A stretch of DNA of 64,000 bases from Streptomyces sp. NBC_00237 (GCF_026342435.1 NZ_JAPEMT010000001.1:1103501-1167500), one strand, 5' to 3'; positions 36,277-46,163 are shown, numbered from the stretch's first letter. Notes: generated from the sequence alone by a model not told the origin. A program made the numbers and translations.

Positions 36277-37650
36277 TTACCCGCACATGTCCGTTGCGGC
36301 GTTTGTTCCGGCGAAGGTCGGGGTCGGAGCGGGGCTCGGAGGTCCCGAATCGTCGGGCTTCGGGTCGCTTCCGTCCGACCCGCCCGTCTTCTCCAGCGAC
36401 TTGGCGGGAGCCACCGAAACGGGTGCGTCCTCGCGCAGCTGCTGGAACAGCTTCTCGGCCTGGGACTCGATCAGTTCGTCCCGGTTCCCGTCGTACCGGT
36501 AGGGCTGACGCGGCACCGTCAGGAACTGCACCCGCTCCGAGGGAACGTCCCGCATGCTGCTCGCCAGGTCGTACAGATCGCGCAGCGAGTCGAGCCCCGG
36601 GTCGGTGGTGAGCGCCTTCGTCGCGGCGTCCAGCACCGGGTAGAGCTTCGTCGGGTTCAGCAGGACTCCGTTGCTCTGCATCTTGTTGACGAGCGAGCCG
36701 AGGAACTGCTGCTGGCGGTCCATCCGTTCCGTGTCGCTGCCGCCGCCGATCGACTTGCGGGCGCGTACGTAACCGAGCGCCTGCTCCCCGTTCAGGGTCT
36801 GCGGACCCGCGGCCAGCTTGAGGTGGGCGTCCTTGTCGTCGATCGGCTCCTTGAGGCAGACCTCCACGCCGTCGACCGCGTCGACCATGTGCTTGAAGCC
36901 CTCGAAGTCGACCACCATGTGGTGGTCGATCCGGATGCCGGTCAGCTTCTCGACGGTACGGATCGTGCAGGCCGTACCGCCCATCTCGAACGCCCAGTTG
37001 AACTGCGCGAACATCTTCCGGGTGCGGGTGCCGTCCGCCTTCTTGCAGCTCGGAATGTCGACCATCAGGTCACGCGGCAGCGAGACGCCCGTCGCACTCC
37101 TGCGGTCCGCGGCGAGGTGCAGCAGGATCGTGGTGTCCGACCGCTGCGTCCCCTCGTCCCGCCCGTACTTCTTGTTGCCGCCCGCACGGGTGTCCGACCC
37201 GATGAGCAGGATGTTCTGCGCGTCGAGCGCCACCTGGGCCTGGGTGGGCCGCTCCTTGTCCCAGGCGCGGAGCTCGGCCGCGGCACTGGTGTCGGTGGTG
37301 ATGTTCCCGTCGAGCTTCTTGTAGAAGTACCAGCCGGTCGCGGCCGCCACCAGCACGACCACCGCCGCCCCGCAGGCCAGCCACCGCACCCAGTGGCGCT
37401 TGCGGGGCGGGGGGACGGCGAGGGTGTCCGTGGCCGTGCTCGCGGCGGCCGTGTCACCCACGGCGCCAGCGGGGTCGTCCGAAGGGTCGTCCGAGTGGCC
37501 GTCCGCCGCGCCGTCCGCCGGGCCGTCCGAGTGGCCGTCCGCCGCGCCGACCGCAGGCTGCGCGCCTTCCTCGGGCCCGGCCTCCGGGCCCTTCCCCGGC
37601 CGGTCCGGTTCGGGGGGCGTGCCAGCGGTCTCGGTCACGTCGTCGTCCAT
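36277..37650 (-). CDS. LCP family protein
   Basis: 457 residues from ATG 37650; GTG 37638 is an alternative with better-spaced GAGG. Acidic N-terminal tail with imperfect ADGHSDGPADGAADGHSDD repeats, membrane helix (LACGAAVVVLVAAATGWYFY), LCP domain (ILLIGSDTRAGG, TGVSLPRDLMVDIPSC, YVRARKSIGGGSDTERMDRQQ). No LytR_C domain. Fourth LCP gene of the group. Confidence 0.92.
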   Translation of the reverse strand: MDDDVTETAGTPPEPDRPGKGPEAGPEEGAQPAVGAADGHSDGPADGAADGHSDDPSDDPAGAVGDTAAASTATDTLAVPPPRKRHWVRWLACGAAVVVLVAAATGWYFYKKLDGNITTDTSAAAELRAWDKERPTQAQVALDAQNILLIGSDTRAGGNKKYGRDEGTQRSDTTILLHLAADRRSATGVSLPRDLMVDIPSCKKADGTRTRKMFAQFNWAFEMGGTACTIRTVEKLTGIRIDHHMVVDFEGFKHMVDAVDGVEVCLKEPIDDKDAHLKLAAGPQTLNGEQALGYVRARKSIGGGSDTERMDRQQQFLGSLVNKMQSNGVLLNPTKLYPVLDAATKALTTDPGLDSLRDLYDLASSMRDVPSERVQFLTVPRQPYRYDGNRDELIESQAEKLFQQLREDAPVSVAPAKSLEKTGGSDGSDPKPDDSGPPSPAPTPTFAGTNAATDMCG

Positions 37651-37814
37651 CCTCGTACGGGTCGGCGGCGCGCTGGGCCGTCGATCGCAGGTGTAGACGG
37701 CTGAACCCGGCGCTTGGTTGTGCGTCCCGTCGATCATGTACCGTGCCGCGCCGCGCCCCGCCGAAGCGGGGCCCCGGTCCGCCGAATGCGCCGCCCCCGG
37801 ACGACGTACGCCCG

Positions 37815-38570
37815 CTACGCCCCGCGCACGAGCGTCACGCGCTCGCTCTCGACCCGCTTCGCGAGCCCCTCCGCCGACAGCTCGCCGACGTTGCGGCACA
37901 GCACGACCGAGCCGCCGGAAGCCAGCGGGGCGTACAGACCGGAGGACAGTCCCTCCCACGTGTCGTACGACAACCCCGACAGCACGCGGGACCCCGGCCC
38001 GAGCCCGAGCGCCGAGGCGTCCGCGCGCGCCCGCTCCACGACCTCGGCGGCCGTCAGCGACGTACCGCCGAAGGACAGGGCGGCCTCGTCGGGATCGACC
38101 GGGGCGAAGGGGGCGAAACGGTCGCCCTGGGAGGGGACTTCCACGGCGTAGTCCGCGAAGCCCTCCGGGGCCTCGGGGAAGCGCCCGCCCAGCGGCCGCA
38201 GCGCCAGCGCCACCCGCTCGCCCCTGGACGCGCGCGCCGCCTCCAGGGTGTCCGGGCCGCTGACCACGACGTCCGAGGCGGCCGGGTCGCCCGCCACGTC
38301 CACCTCGACGCCCACCGAGGCGCAGGCCAGCAGCCATACGGCGGTCTGCCAGTGCGCGGGCAGGTGCAGGGAGAGCCGGTCGCCGGGACCGGCGGACAGG
38401 TCGCCCTGGAGGAGGTTGGCGGTCTTGGCCACCCAATTGGCGAAGGTCGCCACGGACAGTTCGACGCGCTCGCCCGTCGCATCGTCGTAGAAGGTGACGA
38501 GGGGGCGGCCCGGGTCCGTGGCGAGTGCGGAACGCAGCAGGTCGGCAGGGGTGCGGTCGGTGGAGTTCAT
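37815..38570 (-). CDS. TIGR03089 family protein (short adenylate-forming-enzyme-like)
   Basis: 251 residues from ATG 38570. Matches the actinobacterial TIGR03089 family, resembling the N-terminal part of AMP-dependent acyl-CoA synthetases (VTFYDDATGERVELSVATFANWVAKTA, GPGDRLSLHLPAHWQTAVWLLAC). The ATP-binding P-loop and the C-terminal lid of true synthetases are absent, so catalysis is doubtful. TACGCT six bases before ATG and no ribosome site suggest a leaderless mRNA. Divergent from the PGRP gene. Confidence 0.82.
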   Translation of the reverse strand: MNSTDRTPADLLRSALATDPGRPLVTFYDDATGERVELSVATFANWVAKTANLLQGDLSAGPGDRLSLHLPAHWQTAVWLLACASVGVEVDVAGDPAASDVVVSGPDTLEAARASRGERVALALRPLGGRFPEAPEGFADYAVEVPSQGDRFAPFAPVDPDEAALSFGGTSLTAAEVVERARADASALGLGPGSRVLSGLSYDTWEGLSSGLYAPLASGGSVVLCRNVGELSAEGLAKRVESERVTLVRGA

Positions 38571-38681
38571 CAGGCGAGCGTACGTCGCCCGGCGCGGCCG
38601 GGGCGGCGGGTCGCCACGTCGGGGGCCACCCGTCCGGCAGACAGTCCGCGCCTTTTCACCGATGGACAGATTTATACCGGT

Positions 38682-39971
38682 ATGACCAATATCGGCTGCA
38701 TGCGTGCACTCCTTGCTTCCTCGATCGGCGTCACCTGCGCGGCCCTTCTCGCGCTCCCGTTCGCGCTGCCCGACGACGGGCCCGCGGACCGGCGGCAGTT
38801 GGCGGGGTCGCAGGCGGCGGATCTGCCCGGAGGTCTCCCCGGAGCCACCAGGTCGCTGCCGCTGATCCCGCTCGACCGGTCCGCCCAGCGTCAGGACCGG
38901 GCGGTTTCCCAGCCCGCCCAACGGGGGCTGCGGTCCCGGGGCGTGGAACCGTTCTCGCTGGTCGGCGTGGTCTGGGACGACCCGCGCGCCGTACTGGAAG
39001 GCCGGGTCCAGGTGCGTACGAGAGCGGCCGGGACCAGGGCCTGGTCCCGCTGGCAGGACCTGGACGCACACTCCGCCGACGGAGCCGACCCGGGCGCGGC
39101 GGAGAACCGTACGCACGGCTCGACCGCACCCCTGTGGGTCGGCGCGTCCGACGGCGTCGAGGCCCGCGTCCGCCCCACGGGCGGTGCGCTGCCCGCGGGC
39201 CTGCGCCTCGACCTCGTCGACCCCGGCGCCGAACCGCCCCGAGGCAGCTCCCGCGCGCCCGCCGCCACCCTGGAACTCCCGGAGCTGACCCGGGCCGAGA
39301 CCGAGGCCGAGGCGCTGGCCCAGCCCCAGACCCAAGCGGAAGCCGCGAGAGGCGGCGCGCGCCCGCACATCGGGGCCCGGCCGAGGATCGTCCTGCGCAA
39401 GGGATGGGGCGCGGACGAGAAGCTGAAGGAGAAGGGAAACGTCTACACCAAGACGATCAAGGCCGCCTTCGTCCATCACAGCGCGTCCGGAAATGGGTAC
39501 AGCTGTTCGCAGTCGGGCTCCGTACTGCGCAGTATCTACCGCTACCACGTCAAGAGCAGTGGCTGGCGGGACTTCGGCTACAACTTCGCCGTCGACAAGT
39601 GCGGGAATGTCTACGAAGGACGTGCCGGGGGTGTGGCCAAGCCGGTCCTCGGGGCGCACACTCTCGGTTTCAACAGCGACAGCATGGGCATCGCCGTCCT
39701 CGGGACGTTCAGCAGCACCGCACCACCCGCCGCCGCGGTGAACGCCGTGGCGAAGCTCACCGCATGGAAGCTCGGACTGCACGGAGCCGATCCGAAGGGC
39801 ACCACCTATCTGACCTCGGCGGGAGGCAACCTCCACAAGAAGGGAACGGCGGTACGGCTGAACGTCATCTCGGGCCACCGGGACGGCTTCGCCACCGAAT
39901 GCCCCGGCGGGCGCCTCTACCAGAGGCTCGGCACCGCGCGCTGGACCGCGGCCCACTTCCAGGGGCGCTGA
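38682..39971 (+). CDS. Secreted peptidoglycan-recognition / N-acetylmuramoyl-L-alanine amidase
   Basis: 429 residues from ATG 38682, or 423 from ATG 38700, which begins a cleaner signal peptide (MRALLASSIGVTCAALLALP). After a ~200-residue region of unknown fold (RGVEPFSLVGVVWDDP, VRTRAAGTRAWSRWQDL) comes a C-terminal PGRP/amidase_2 domain: RKGWGADE, AAFVHHSASGNGYSC, SGWRDFGYNFAVDKCGNVYEGR, GAHTLGFNSDSMGIAVLG and SGHRDGFATECPG. The zinc ligands (HH, H in GAHT/SGH, and the C-terminal C/T region) look intact. Expected to cleave or bind cell-wall peptides outside the cell. Confidence 0.92.
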   Translation: MTNIGCMRALLASSIGVTCAALLALPFALPDDGPADRRQLAGSQAADLPGGLPGATRSLPLIPLDRSAQRQDRAVSQPAQRGLRSRGVEPFSLVGVVWDDPRAVLEGRVQVRTRAAGTRAWSRWQDLDAHSADGADPGAAENRTHGSTAPLWVGASDGVEARVRPTGGALPAGLRLDLVDPGAEPPRGSSRAPAATLELPELTRAETEAEALAQPQTQAEAARGGARPHIGARPRIVLRKGWGADEKLKEKGNVYTKTIKAAFVHHSASGNGYSCSQSGSVLRSIYRYHVKSSGWRDFGYNFAVDKCGNVYEGRAGGVAKPVLGAHTLGFNSDSMGIAVLGTFSSTAPPAAAVNAVAKLTAWKLGLHGADPKGTTYLTSAGGNLHKKGTAVRLNVISGHRDGFATECPGGRLYQRLGTARWTAAHFQGR

Positions 39972-39973
39972 AC

Positions 39974-40055
39974 GGGGACTCCCGATCGGGGACTTCCGGT
40001 CGGGGGGCAGCCGATCAGGGACGTCCGATCAGGGGCCTCCGACCAGAGGCTTCCG
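39974..40055. repeat. 14-base tandem repeat after PGRP stop codon
   Basis: Six units of GGGGACTCCCGATC type (14-15 bases), beginning two bases after the stop codon of the PGRP gene; the last is partial. The rest of 39972-40200 shows no gene. Confidence 0.85.
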
Positions 40056-40200
40056 CAGACGCTTTTCCGGCGCGCGGCCCTCACCTCCGCGCCACCTGCA
40101 CCTTCTGCACACAGGTCGCCGACCGGGACGTATCGAACAGTCTGCATACACTGGCCAGCCACATCCGGCCCGGCCCCCAGCAGGAAGCAGAGACGACAAG

Positions 40201-41283
40201 GTGACTGAAGCGATCCTCCTGGTCGGAGGCAAGGGAACCCGGCTGCGCCCGCTCACGGTGAACACCCCCAAGCCCATGGTCCCGGCGGCCGGCGTGCCCT
40301 TCCTGACCCACCAGCTGGCCCGCGCCAGGGCCGCCGGAGTCGAACACATCGTGCTCGCCACCTCCTACCTCGCCGAGGTCTTCGAACCCCACTTCGGTGA
40401 CGGTTCCTCCCTCGGCCTGCACCTGGAGTACGTCACCGAGGACGAGCCGCTCGGCACCGGCGGAGCCATCCGCAACGTCGCCTCCCGCCTCCGCTCGGCC
40501 CCCGACGAACCGGTCCTCATCTTCAACGGAGACATCCTCACCGGCCTCGACATCGAGGCCCTCGTCTCCACCCACTCCTCGTCGGGCGCGGACGTCTCCC
40601 TCCACCTCACCCGCGTCGAGGACCCCAGAGCCTTCGGCCTGGTCCCCACCGACGCGACCGGCCGCGTGACCGCCTTCCTCGAAAAGCCCCAGACCCCCGA
40701 GGAAATCGTCACCGACCAGATCAACGCGGGCGCGTACGTCTTCCGCCGCTCCGTCATCGACACCATCCCGGCGGGGCGTCCGGTCTCCGTCGAACGCGAG
40801 ACCTTCCCGGACCTGCTGGCGAACGGGGCGCACCTCCAGGGCATGGTCGACTCCACGTACTGGCTGGACCTGGGCACCCCGCAGGCGTTCGTACGAGGCT
40901 CCGCCGACCTCGTCCAGGGCCGCGCGCCCTCCCCGGCGGTCCCGGGCCGCTGCGGCGACCGCCTGGTCATGCCGGGCGCGGTCGTCGCCCCGGACGCCAA
41001 GCTCACCGGCGGCACGGTCGTCGGCGCCGACGCCACGGTGGGCCAGGGCGCCCGCATCGAGGGCTCGACGATCCTCGCGGGCGCGGTGATCGAGCCCGGC
41101 GCTGTCATCCAGGACTCCCTGGTCGGCGCGGGCGCACGCATCGGCTCCCGTACGCACCTGGTGGGCGCGGTCATCGGCGACGGCGCACACGTCGGACCCG
41201 ACAACGAACTCCGCGACGGCGTCCGCATCTGGTGCGACGCGGTCCTCCCGGCGGCCTCGGTCCGCTTCTCCTCCGACCAGTAG
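40201..41283 (+). CDS. Sugar nucleotidyltransferase, mannose-1-phosphate guanylyltransferase type
   Basis: 360 residues from GTG 40201. N-terminal nucleotidyltransferase domain with LLVGGKGTRLRPLTVNTPKP, GDGSSLGLHLEYVTEDEPLGTGGAI and FNGDILTG (metal Asp); C-terminal left-handed beta-helix with hexapeptide repeats (VVAPDAKLTGGTVVGADATVGQGA). In this context (manA and manB downstream) it most likely makes GDP-mannose, but glucose-1-phosphate transfer cannot be excluded from sequence. Convergent with the glycosylase gene; stops are 10 bases apart. Confidence 0.88.
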   Translation: MTEAILLVGGKGTRLRPLTVNTPKPMVPAAGVPFLTHQLARARAAGVEHIVLATSYLAEVFEPHFGDGSSLGLHLEYVTEDEPLGTGGAIRNVASRLRSAPDEPVLIFNGDILTGLDIEALVSTHSSSGADVSLHLTRVEDPRAFGLVPTDATGRVTAFLEKPQTPEEIVTDQINAGAYVFRRSVIDTIPAGRPVSVERETFPDLLANGAHLQGMVDSTYWLDLGTPQAFVRGSADLVQGRAPSPAVPGRCGDRLVMPGAVVAPDAKLTGGTVVGADATVGQGARIEGSTILAGAVIEPGAVIQDSLVGAGARIGSRTHLVGAVIGDGAHVGPDNELRDGVRIWCDAVLPAASVRFSSDQ

Positions 41284-41293
41284 CCCGCCTTCG

Positions 41294-42187
41294 CTACAGG
41301 TGCGAGATGCGCCCCGGTGCACGGCGCGGGCCGCGCCGGGGCGGGGTCAGCCCGGTGAGCAGGATGTACCGGGCGGCCCGGTGCCGCTGCCCCGCGTAGG
41401 GCGCGAGCAACTCCAGCATGTCGGCGTCCGTGGCCCCCCTCTTCCCCGTCAGCGCGTAGCCGACGATCCCCGGCAGGTGGAGATCCCCCACCGTCAGGGC
41501 GTCGGGCGCCCCGTTGCTGCGCTGAAGGGTCTCGGCGGAGGTCCACGGCCCGATCCCGGGCACCGCCTCCAGCCTCTTCTTCGCCGTCTCGTACGGCATC
41601 CCGGCCGCCTCCTCCAGCCGCGCGGCGACGCGTACGGCCCGGACGACGGTGTCGGCCCGCTTCGCGTCGACGTTCGCCAGGTGCCACTCCCAGGAGGGGA
41701 TGCGCGCCCAGCCGAGGGGGTCGGGCATCACCCGCAGCCCCTCCGGCACCACGAAGGGCCGGTCGTCGTCGGGCAGGGGTGCGGGCTCCCCGAACTTCCG
41801 CACCAGATGCCGCCACGACGCGTACGCCTCGGCGGTGGTCACCTTCTGCTCCAGCACCGACGGAATCAACGACTCCAGCACCAGCCCGGTCCGGCAGAGC
41901 CGCAGCCCCGGATGCCGGTGCTGCGCCTGTGCGACGACCCGGTGGTGCGCCACGAAGGCTCCCGGATCATCGGCCTCGCCCAACAACGCGGGCAACCGCC
42001 CCAGCATCCACGCCGCCCCCGGCCCCCACGCCTCGCCGAGCCCCTCGGCCACCCGCAGGGTCGCGGGCCCCTCGGGCGTCCTGCTCACCCGCCACACGGC
42101 ACCGTCCCCGGCCACCCGGTACGTGGGATCCGCCCCACCGCGCCGCAGCGGCCCCAGCACCACCCGCCCCTGAAATCTCCCAGCCAC
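41294..42187 (-). CDS. HhH-GPD DNA glycosylase (AlkA / 3-methyladenine glycosylase-like)
   Basis: 297 residues from GTG 42187. Helix-hairpin-helix VPGIGPWTSAETLQRS preceded by LIPSVLEQKVTTAEAY, and VGDLHLPGIVGYALTG with the expected catalytic Asp. Base-excision repair of alkylated purines is the family role. TAGGGT sits six bases before the GTG, suggesting a leaderless message. Confidence 0.87.
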   Translation of the reverse strand: MAGRFQGRVVLGPLRRGGADPTYRVAGDGAVWRVSRTPEGPATLRVAEGLGEAWGPGAAWMLGRLPALLGEADDPGAFVAHHRVVAQAQHRHPGLRLCRTGLVLESLIPSVLEQKVTTAEAYASWRHLVRKFGEPAPLPDDDRPFVVPEGLRVMPDPLGWARIPSWEWHLANVDAKRADTVVRAVRVAARLEEAAGMPYETAKKRLEAVPGIGPWTSAETLQRSNGAPDALTVGDLHLPGIVGYALTGKRGATDADMLELLAPYAGQRHRAARYILLTGLTPPRRGPRRAPGRISHL

Positions 42188-42297
42188 CCCACGACCCTAC
42201 TTTCCCGGCGGCCCCCCGACGGCCCGATCACCGGCCCCCCTCCGCCCACGACGGCCCACCCCACCCCCACCCAGCCCCCTCGGCCTCCGATTCCACC

Positions 42298-42402
42298 CAG
42301 CCTCCTTGGGCGGCGGGGCCGCCCCCCGGGGGCGGAACGGGCGGGCAAGGGGGCGGCCCCTCTCGCTCCGGGCCCACCCCGGAGCACCCCCGCCCCACCC
42401 CG
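42298..42402. repeat. ~104-base dispersed intergenic repeat, copy A
   Basis: Nearly identical to 55029-55132: CTCCTTGGGCGGCGGGGCC, GGCGGAACGGGCGGGCAAGG and CCCGGAGCACCCCCGCCCC occur in the same order and spacing, with about three differences including one C indel. It lies in the 276-base gap between the glycosylase gene and the 3' end of fbiB; the remainder of the gap is C-rich and shows no gene. Confidence 0.88.
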
Positions 42403-42463
42403 CTCCCGGCCACCCCACCCACGAAGCCCAGCCCCACACCCCCTCGCCCCCGCCCCCCCCGGA

Positions 42464-43810
42464 TCACCGCACCTCGATAAACCCCTCCACCCCCCGCGAA
42501 ACCCGAGCCGCAGGCGAGCCCGCAGCCCGCCCGACCCCCACCGCCCCCATCGGATCCCACCCCTGCGGCAACCCCAGAACCTCCCGCACCACATCCCGGC
42601 AGAACATCGTCGACGACACCCACGCCGACCCCAACCGCTCCCCGGCCAACGCCACCAGGAAGTTCTGCACCCCGGCGCCCATGGCCACCACGAACATCTC
42701 CCGCTCCGCCGCATCCCGCCGCGCGTCCCCGTACGTATGGGAGCCGTCCATCACCAGACACGGCACCACCAGATACGGAGCCCTCCGCAGCACCTCCCCC
42801 CTGCGCACCCGCTTCGCGATCGACTCCTCCGACTTCCCGTCCGCCCGCAGATCCGCGACCCACGCGTCCCGCATCGCATCCAGCAGCCGCACCCGAGCCG
42901 ACTCCGACTCCAGCAGCACGAACCGCCACGGTGTCGTGTGATGCGGCGCGGGCGCCGTCACCGCCGCCGCGACCGCCCGCCGCACGGCACCCGGATCCAC
43001 CGGCTCGTCCGTGAACTCCCGCACGGTCCGCCGCTGCGTCACCGCCTCCCGCACCGCCTCCGACGTCCCCAGCCGGAACATGTCGTCGGCCGCCCCGCGC
43101 ACCAGCGCCCGCGCACCCTCGTCGTCCGCCGTGGCGGAGCCCCCGTGCGTGGCGGAGACCACGTGCGCGAGCCCCCGCACGACCGCCACCGGCAGCCCGC
43201 CCACCTTGCCCTTCACCAGGTCACCGGCAGCCGCCAGCTCGTCGGCGGTCGCCACGACCGTCGCATTCAGCGGATTCCCGTGCGCATCGACCCCACCGCG
43301 CAGATCGTCGAGCACCCTGACCCCGGCAGCCCCGATCGCCACATCGGTCAGCCCACTGCGCCACGGCCGCCCGAAGGTGTCGGTGACGACGACCCCCACC
43401 TCCACCCCCAGCGCTTCCCGCACCCCGTCCCGGATCGCCCGCGCCGAGGCGTCGGAGTCCTCCGGCAGCAGCAGAACAGTCCCCGCGGGGGTGTTGGAGG
43501 CATCGACGCCCGCGGCCGCCATCACCAGGCCCTGCCGGTTCTCCACGATCCGCAGCGTCCCGCGCCGCGCCACGACCCGTACCGTTTCTGCGTCGATCGC
43601 GTCCTCGCGCGAGTCGGCGGCGACGATCCGCCCCTCCGCCTTGCTCACGATCTTCGACGTCACGAGCAGGACGTCACCGTCGGCGAGCCCCGGCTCCGCG
43701 CCCACGATCAGCTTGGCGAGGTCATCGCCCTCGCGGACCTCCGGGAGGCCCGGCACCGCCCACACCCGGTAGGCGGGCGCGCCCTTCTCCGTACCGTCGG
43801 CGTCGCTCAC
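42464..43810 (-). CDS. fbiB: Coenzyme F420:L-glutamate ligase / FMN-dependent reductase
   Basis: 448 residues from GTG 43810, overlapping the fbiA stop by four bases (GTGA). Two domains: N-terminal CofE-like F420-0:gamma-glutamyl ligase ([57 protein letters not shown]) and C-terminal nitroreductase-fold domain from ~residue 245 ([30 protein letters not shown]), which reduces dehydro-F420-0. Adds glutamates to F420 precursors. Operonic with fbiA. Confidence 0.96.
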   Translation of the reverse strand: MSDADGTEKGAPAYRVWAVPGLPEVREGDDLAKLIVGAEPGLADGDVLLVTSKIVSKAEGRIVAADSREDAIDAETVRVVARRGTLRIVENRQGLVMAAAGVDASNTPAGTVLLLPEDSDASARAIRDGVREALGVEVGVVVTDTFGRPWRSGLTDVAIGAAGVRVLDDLRGGVDAHGNPLNATVVATADELAAAGDLVKGKVGGLPVAVVRGLAHVVSATHGGSATADDEGARALVRGAADDMFRLGTSEAVREAVTQRRTVREFTDEPVDPGAVRRAVAAAVTAPAPHHTTPWRFVLLESESARVRLLDAMRDAWVADLRADGKSEESIAKRVRRGEVLRRAPYLVVPCLVMDGSHTYGDARRDAAEREMFVVAMGAGVQNFLVALAGERLGSAWVSSTMFCRDVVREVLGLPQGWDPMGAVGVGRAAGSPAARVSRGVEGFIEVR

Positions 43811-44763
43811 GCCCGTACCTCCCCGGCCAGCTCCAGCGCGGCGGCCGCCATCGCGGCGGTCGCGGCGAGGTCCGTCATCATCAGCGGTACGGCCCGGCAG
43901 CGGATGCCCGCGTCCTCGACCGCCTGCACGGCGCCCGCGTCCACGGTGTCGACGAGCCAGCCGTCCAGCAGCCCGGAGCCGTAGTGCCGGGCGACCGCAG
44001 CGGCCGTCGACTCCACGCCCACCGCGGCCAGCACCTTGTCGGCCATGCCGCGCACCGGGGCGTCGCCGACGATGGGGGAGAGGCCCACCACGGGGACGCC
44101 CGCCTCGGCGATGGCCTCGCGGATGCCCGGGACGGCCAGGATCGTGCCGACGCTCACCACCGGGTTCGACGGCGGGAAGAGGATGACGTCGGCGGAGGCG
44201 ATGGCCTCCAGGACGCCGGGCGCGGGCTTCGCCTGCTCCGCCCCGACCGGCACGACGGCCTGCGCCTCCACGGAGGCGCGCAGCTTCACCCAGTACTCCT
44301 GGAAATGCACCGCCTTGCGCTCGCCGTCCACCTCGATCGCCACGTGCGTCTCGACGCGGTCGTCGGACATGGGGATCAGCCGCACGCCCGGCTGCCACCG
44401 TTCGCACAGGGCTTCGGTGACCGCGCTCAGCGGATATCCGGCCCCGAGCATCTGCGTCCGCACGATGTGCGTCGCGAAGTCGCGGTCGCCGAGCCCGAAC
44501 CATTCCGGGCCGACGCCGTACGCGGCGAGCTCGGCCTTCACGTGGAAGGTCTCCTCCGCACGCCCCCAGCCCTGTTCCTCGTTGATGCCACCGCCGAGGG
44601 TGTACATCACCGTGTCGAGGTCGGGGCAGACCTTCAGCCCGAACAGATGAATGTCGTCACCGGTATTGCCGATGACGGTGATGTCCGCCTCCGGTGCGGC
44701 CTCTTTGAGACCACGGAGAAAACGAGCACCGCCGATACCGCCTGCAAGAACCACAATGCGCAT
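43807..44763 (-). CDS. fbiA: 2-phospho-L-lactate / phosphoenolpyruvate transferase of F420 synthesis
   Basis: 318 residues from ATG 44763 (MRIVVLAGG); a longer in-frame start at 44793 adds non-conserved residues. CofD fold: [85 protein letters not shown]. Joins the phosphoenolpyruvyl or phospholactyl group to the deazaflavin Fo to form dehydro-F420-0, the substrate of FbiB. Confidence 0.96.
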   Translation of the reverse strand: MRIVVLAGGIGGARFLRGLKEAAPEADITVIGNTGDDIHLFGLKVCPDLDTVMYTLGGGINEEQGWGRAEETFHVKAELAAYGVGPEWFGLGDRDFATHIVRTQMLGAGYPLSAVTEALCERWQPGVRLIPMSDDRVETHVAIEVDGERKAVHFQEYWVKLRASVEAQAVVPVGAEQAKPAPGVLEAIASADVILFPPSNPVVSVGTILAVPGIREAIAEAGVPVVGLSPIVGDAPVRGMADKVLAAVGVESTAAAVARHYGSGLLDGWLVDTVDAGAVQAVEDAGIRCRAVPLMMTDLAATAAMAAAALELAGEVRA

Positions 44764-44839
44764 ACGGAGCAGTGTGTCAGGCGGTACTGACATCCCGTCG
44801 GGTGGTTACGGAAGGGTGTGCGAAGAGCCACACCGGGGG

Positions 44840-45358
44840 CTACGCGGAGGGCTGCACGGAAGGGCGTACGGAAGGGCGTACGGAAGCCGCCGCGTCCGCC
44901 GCGTACATCGGCATCTCCGTCAGTCCGGGGAAATACACGTGCAGGCTGACGGCGGGCTCCAGGGAGTCGTTGACGACCTCGTGGACGTGCCCCGGCACGG
45001 ACACGTACTGCGCTCCCGTGCCGATGGTTCTGGCGCCCTTGTCGTTGCGTTCCGTGAGCTCGCCCTCCAGGACGGTCAGGACGCCCGAGGACGCGCCGTG
45101 GTCGTGCGCCCCGCTGCCCTGGCCCGGCACCCAGCTCAGGAGCCACACCTCGTAACCGGGCCCGGTGCGCAGGCGGTGGTACCAGCGGGTGGCGGCGTCG
45201 TACCGGACCAGGTGGGCCCACTGGGAGCGGTCGGCCGCGATGGACCGGGCCAGACCGGCGAACTCGGCCACGGTCACGGGGTGCTCGCGGGCGGGGGCCA
45301 GGAGGTGCGTGACCTCAAGGATGTCGCCGGCGATCTGCAGGTCGCTGTCGCTGTTCAT
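44840..45358 (-). CDS. Cysteine dioxygenase
   Basis: 172 residues. Cupin-fold non-haem iron enzyme oxidising cysteine to cysteine sulfinate. Iron ligands H85 and H87 in GSGAHDHGASSG, and the third His in VPGHVHEVVN (H126). The C-terminus after the cupin is a repeat SVRPSVRPSVQPSA encoded by 12-base tandem units (44849-44885), not part of the fold. GAGGAA upstream of ATG. Separated from fbiA by 76 bases on the same strand. Confidence 0.88.
   Translation of the reverse strand: MNSDSDLQIAGDILEVTHLLAPAREHPVTVAEFAGLARSIAADRSQWAHLVRYDAATRWYHRLRTGPGYEVWLLSWVPGQGSGAHDHGASSGVLTVLEGELTERNDKGARTIGTGAQYVSVPGHVHEVVNDSLEPAVSLHVYFPGLTEMPMYAADAAASVRPSVRPSVQPSA
44849..44885. repeat. 12-base tandem repeat in the 3' coding end
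   Basis: Three units of GGGCGTACGGAA type encode the SVRP repeat at the C-terminus of the cysteine dioxygenase. Confidence 0.85.
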
Positions 45359-46163
45359 GGTGCGGGGGTTCCTCGGCAGTCAGTGCTGGGGTGTCGCAGA
45401 ACGGGTGCCGCACCGGGTGATGGGGTGCGAGCGGGACGCGGCGCACACGGGGTGGGGCGTGCGGCAGGCCGTGGCCGGAGCGCGAAGGGCTTCGGCGGCA
45501 GAGCTCCCGGGGCTTTCAGGGCTCTTCAGAGCTGGAGCGCGGGTGGCTTCAACAGCTGTGACAGCAACAGTGACAGCGGGCCGGGGCAGCGCTGCGGACC
45601 ACACGGATGTGGGTCACGGGGAACACTGCGGTCGCTGGCATGGAACAAAGGTGACCGGCAGCCTCACCGGCTGTCAACTCGGTGGCCGGTTTGGCGGCAA
45701 TGTTTCACCTCTTCCGGTTAGCCCGGCCGGAGAAAGGTTTGTGCAGTCGCTGACGTGGAGAGACCGCGCTCCAACTGCCTGTGCTCGTCGCGCACTCCGT
45801 ACGCCTGTCCCGGTACCTCGCGCGCATTCCCGAGGACGGCGCACCCGCATGATCGTCGTTGTCGTCCCGTGATCCGACTGTGATCCGAGTCGCTTCGCGG
45901 AGTGGACTGCAACAAGATCCATCTCTTCCGCGTCTTCCTCCGTGTCCGGGGTACCCGCTCACGAGGCGGAGTCATGTGTCACGGTTTTTGGCGATTTGAA
46001 CACTTTCCGCATAGCCTTGGTTCCGCAGAGTGAATAACGGGCCCAATAGCAGATCCCGGCTTGACTGCCACGGAGCTACACACTTGTAATTTCACTCGTG
46101 TCGTTCGGCCGGATTCGGTAACGGCAACATCACGGGGAAGTAAAAGACAGACGAGGGGCGCAC
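45359..46163 (+). promoter_or_regulatory. Long whiB upstream control region
   Basis: 805 bases with no supported gene; small frames here are interrupted or biased wrongly. Two promoter candidates face whiB. P1: TTGACT (46061-46066), 18-base spacer, TGTAAT (46085-46090), giving a ~65-base leader. P2: TTGGCG (45988-45993), 18-base spacer, TAGCCT (46012-46017). GTGTC (reverse of the WhiA motif GACAC) occurs at 45942-45946, 45976-45980 (just upstream of P2) and 46098-46102. AGTGA (46029-46033) and TCACT (46092-46096) resemble BldD half-sites. Binding-site calls are motif matches only. Confidence 0.55.

Noticed and set aside
34222..37704. 1160-residue + strand open frame across two LCP genes
   Set aside because: Runs antisense to two genes with clear LCP motifs and through the intergenic gap; Arg/Val/Leu/Asp bias without domains.
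41300..43984. 894-residue + strand open frame spanning glycosylase and fbiB
   Set aside because: Crosses two real - strand genes and the dispersed repeat; Pro/Arg-only composition in the middle.
45359..46163. Small open frames in the whiB upstream gap (for example 45705-45962)
   Set aside because: No ribosome site, no codon-position GC bias, no recognisable sequence; promoter motifs explain part of the region.
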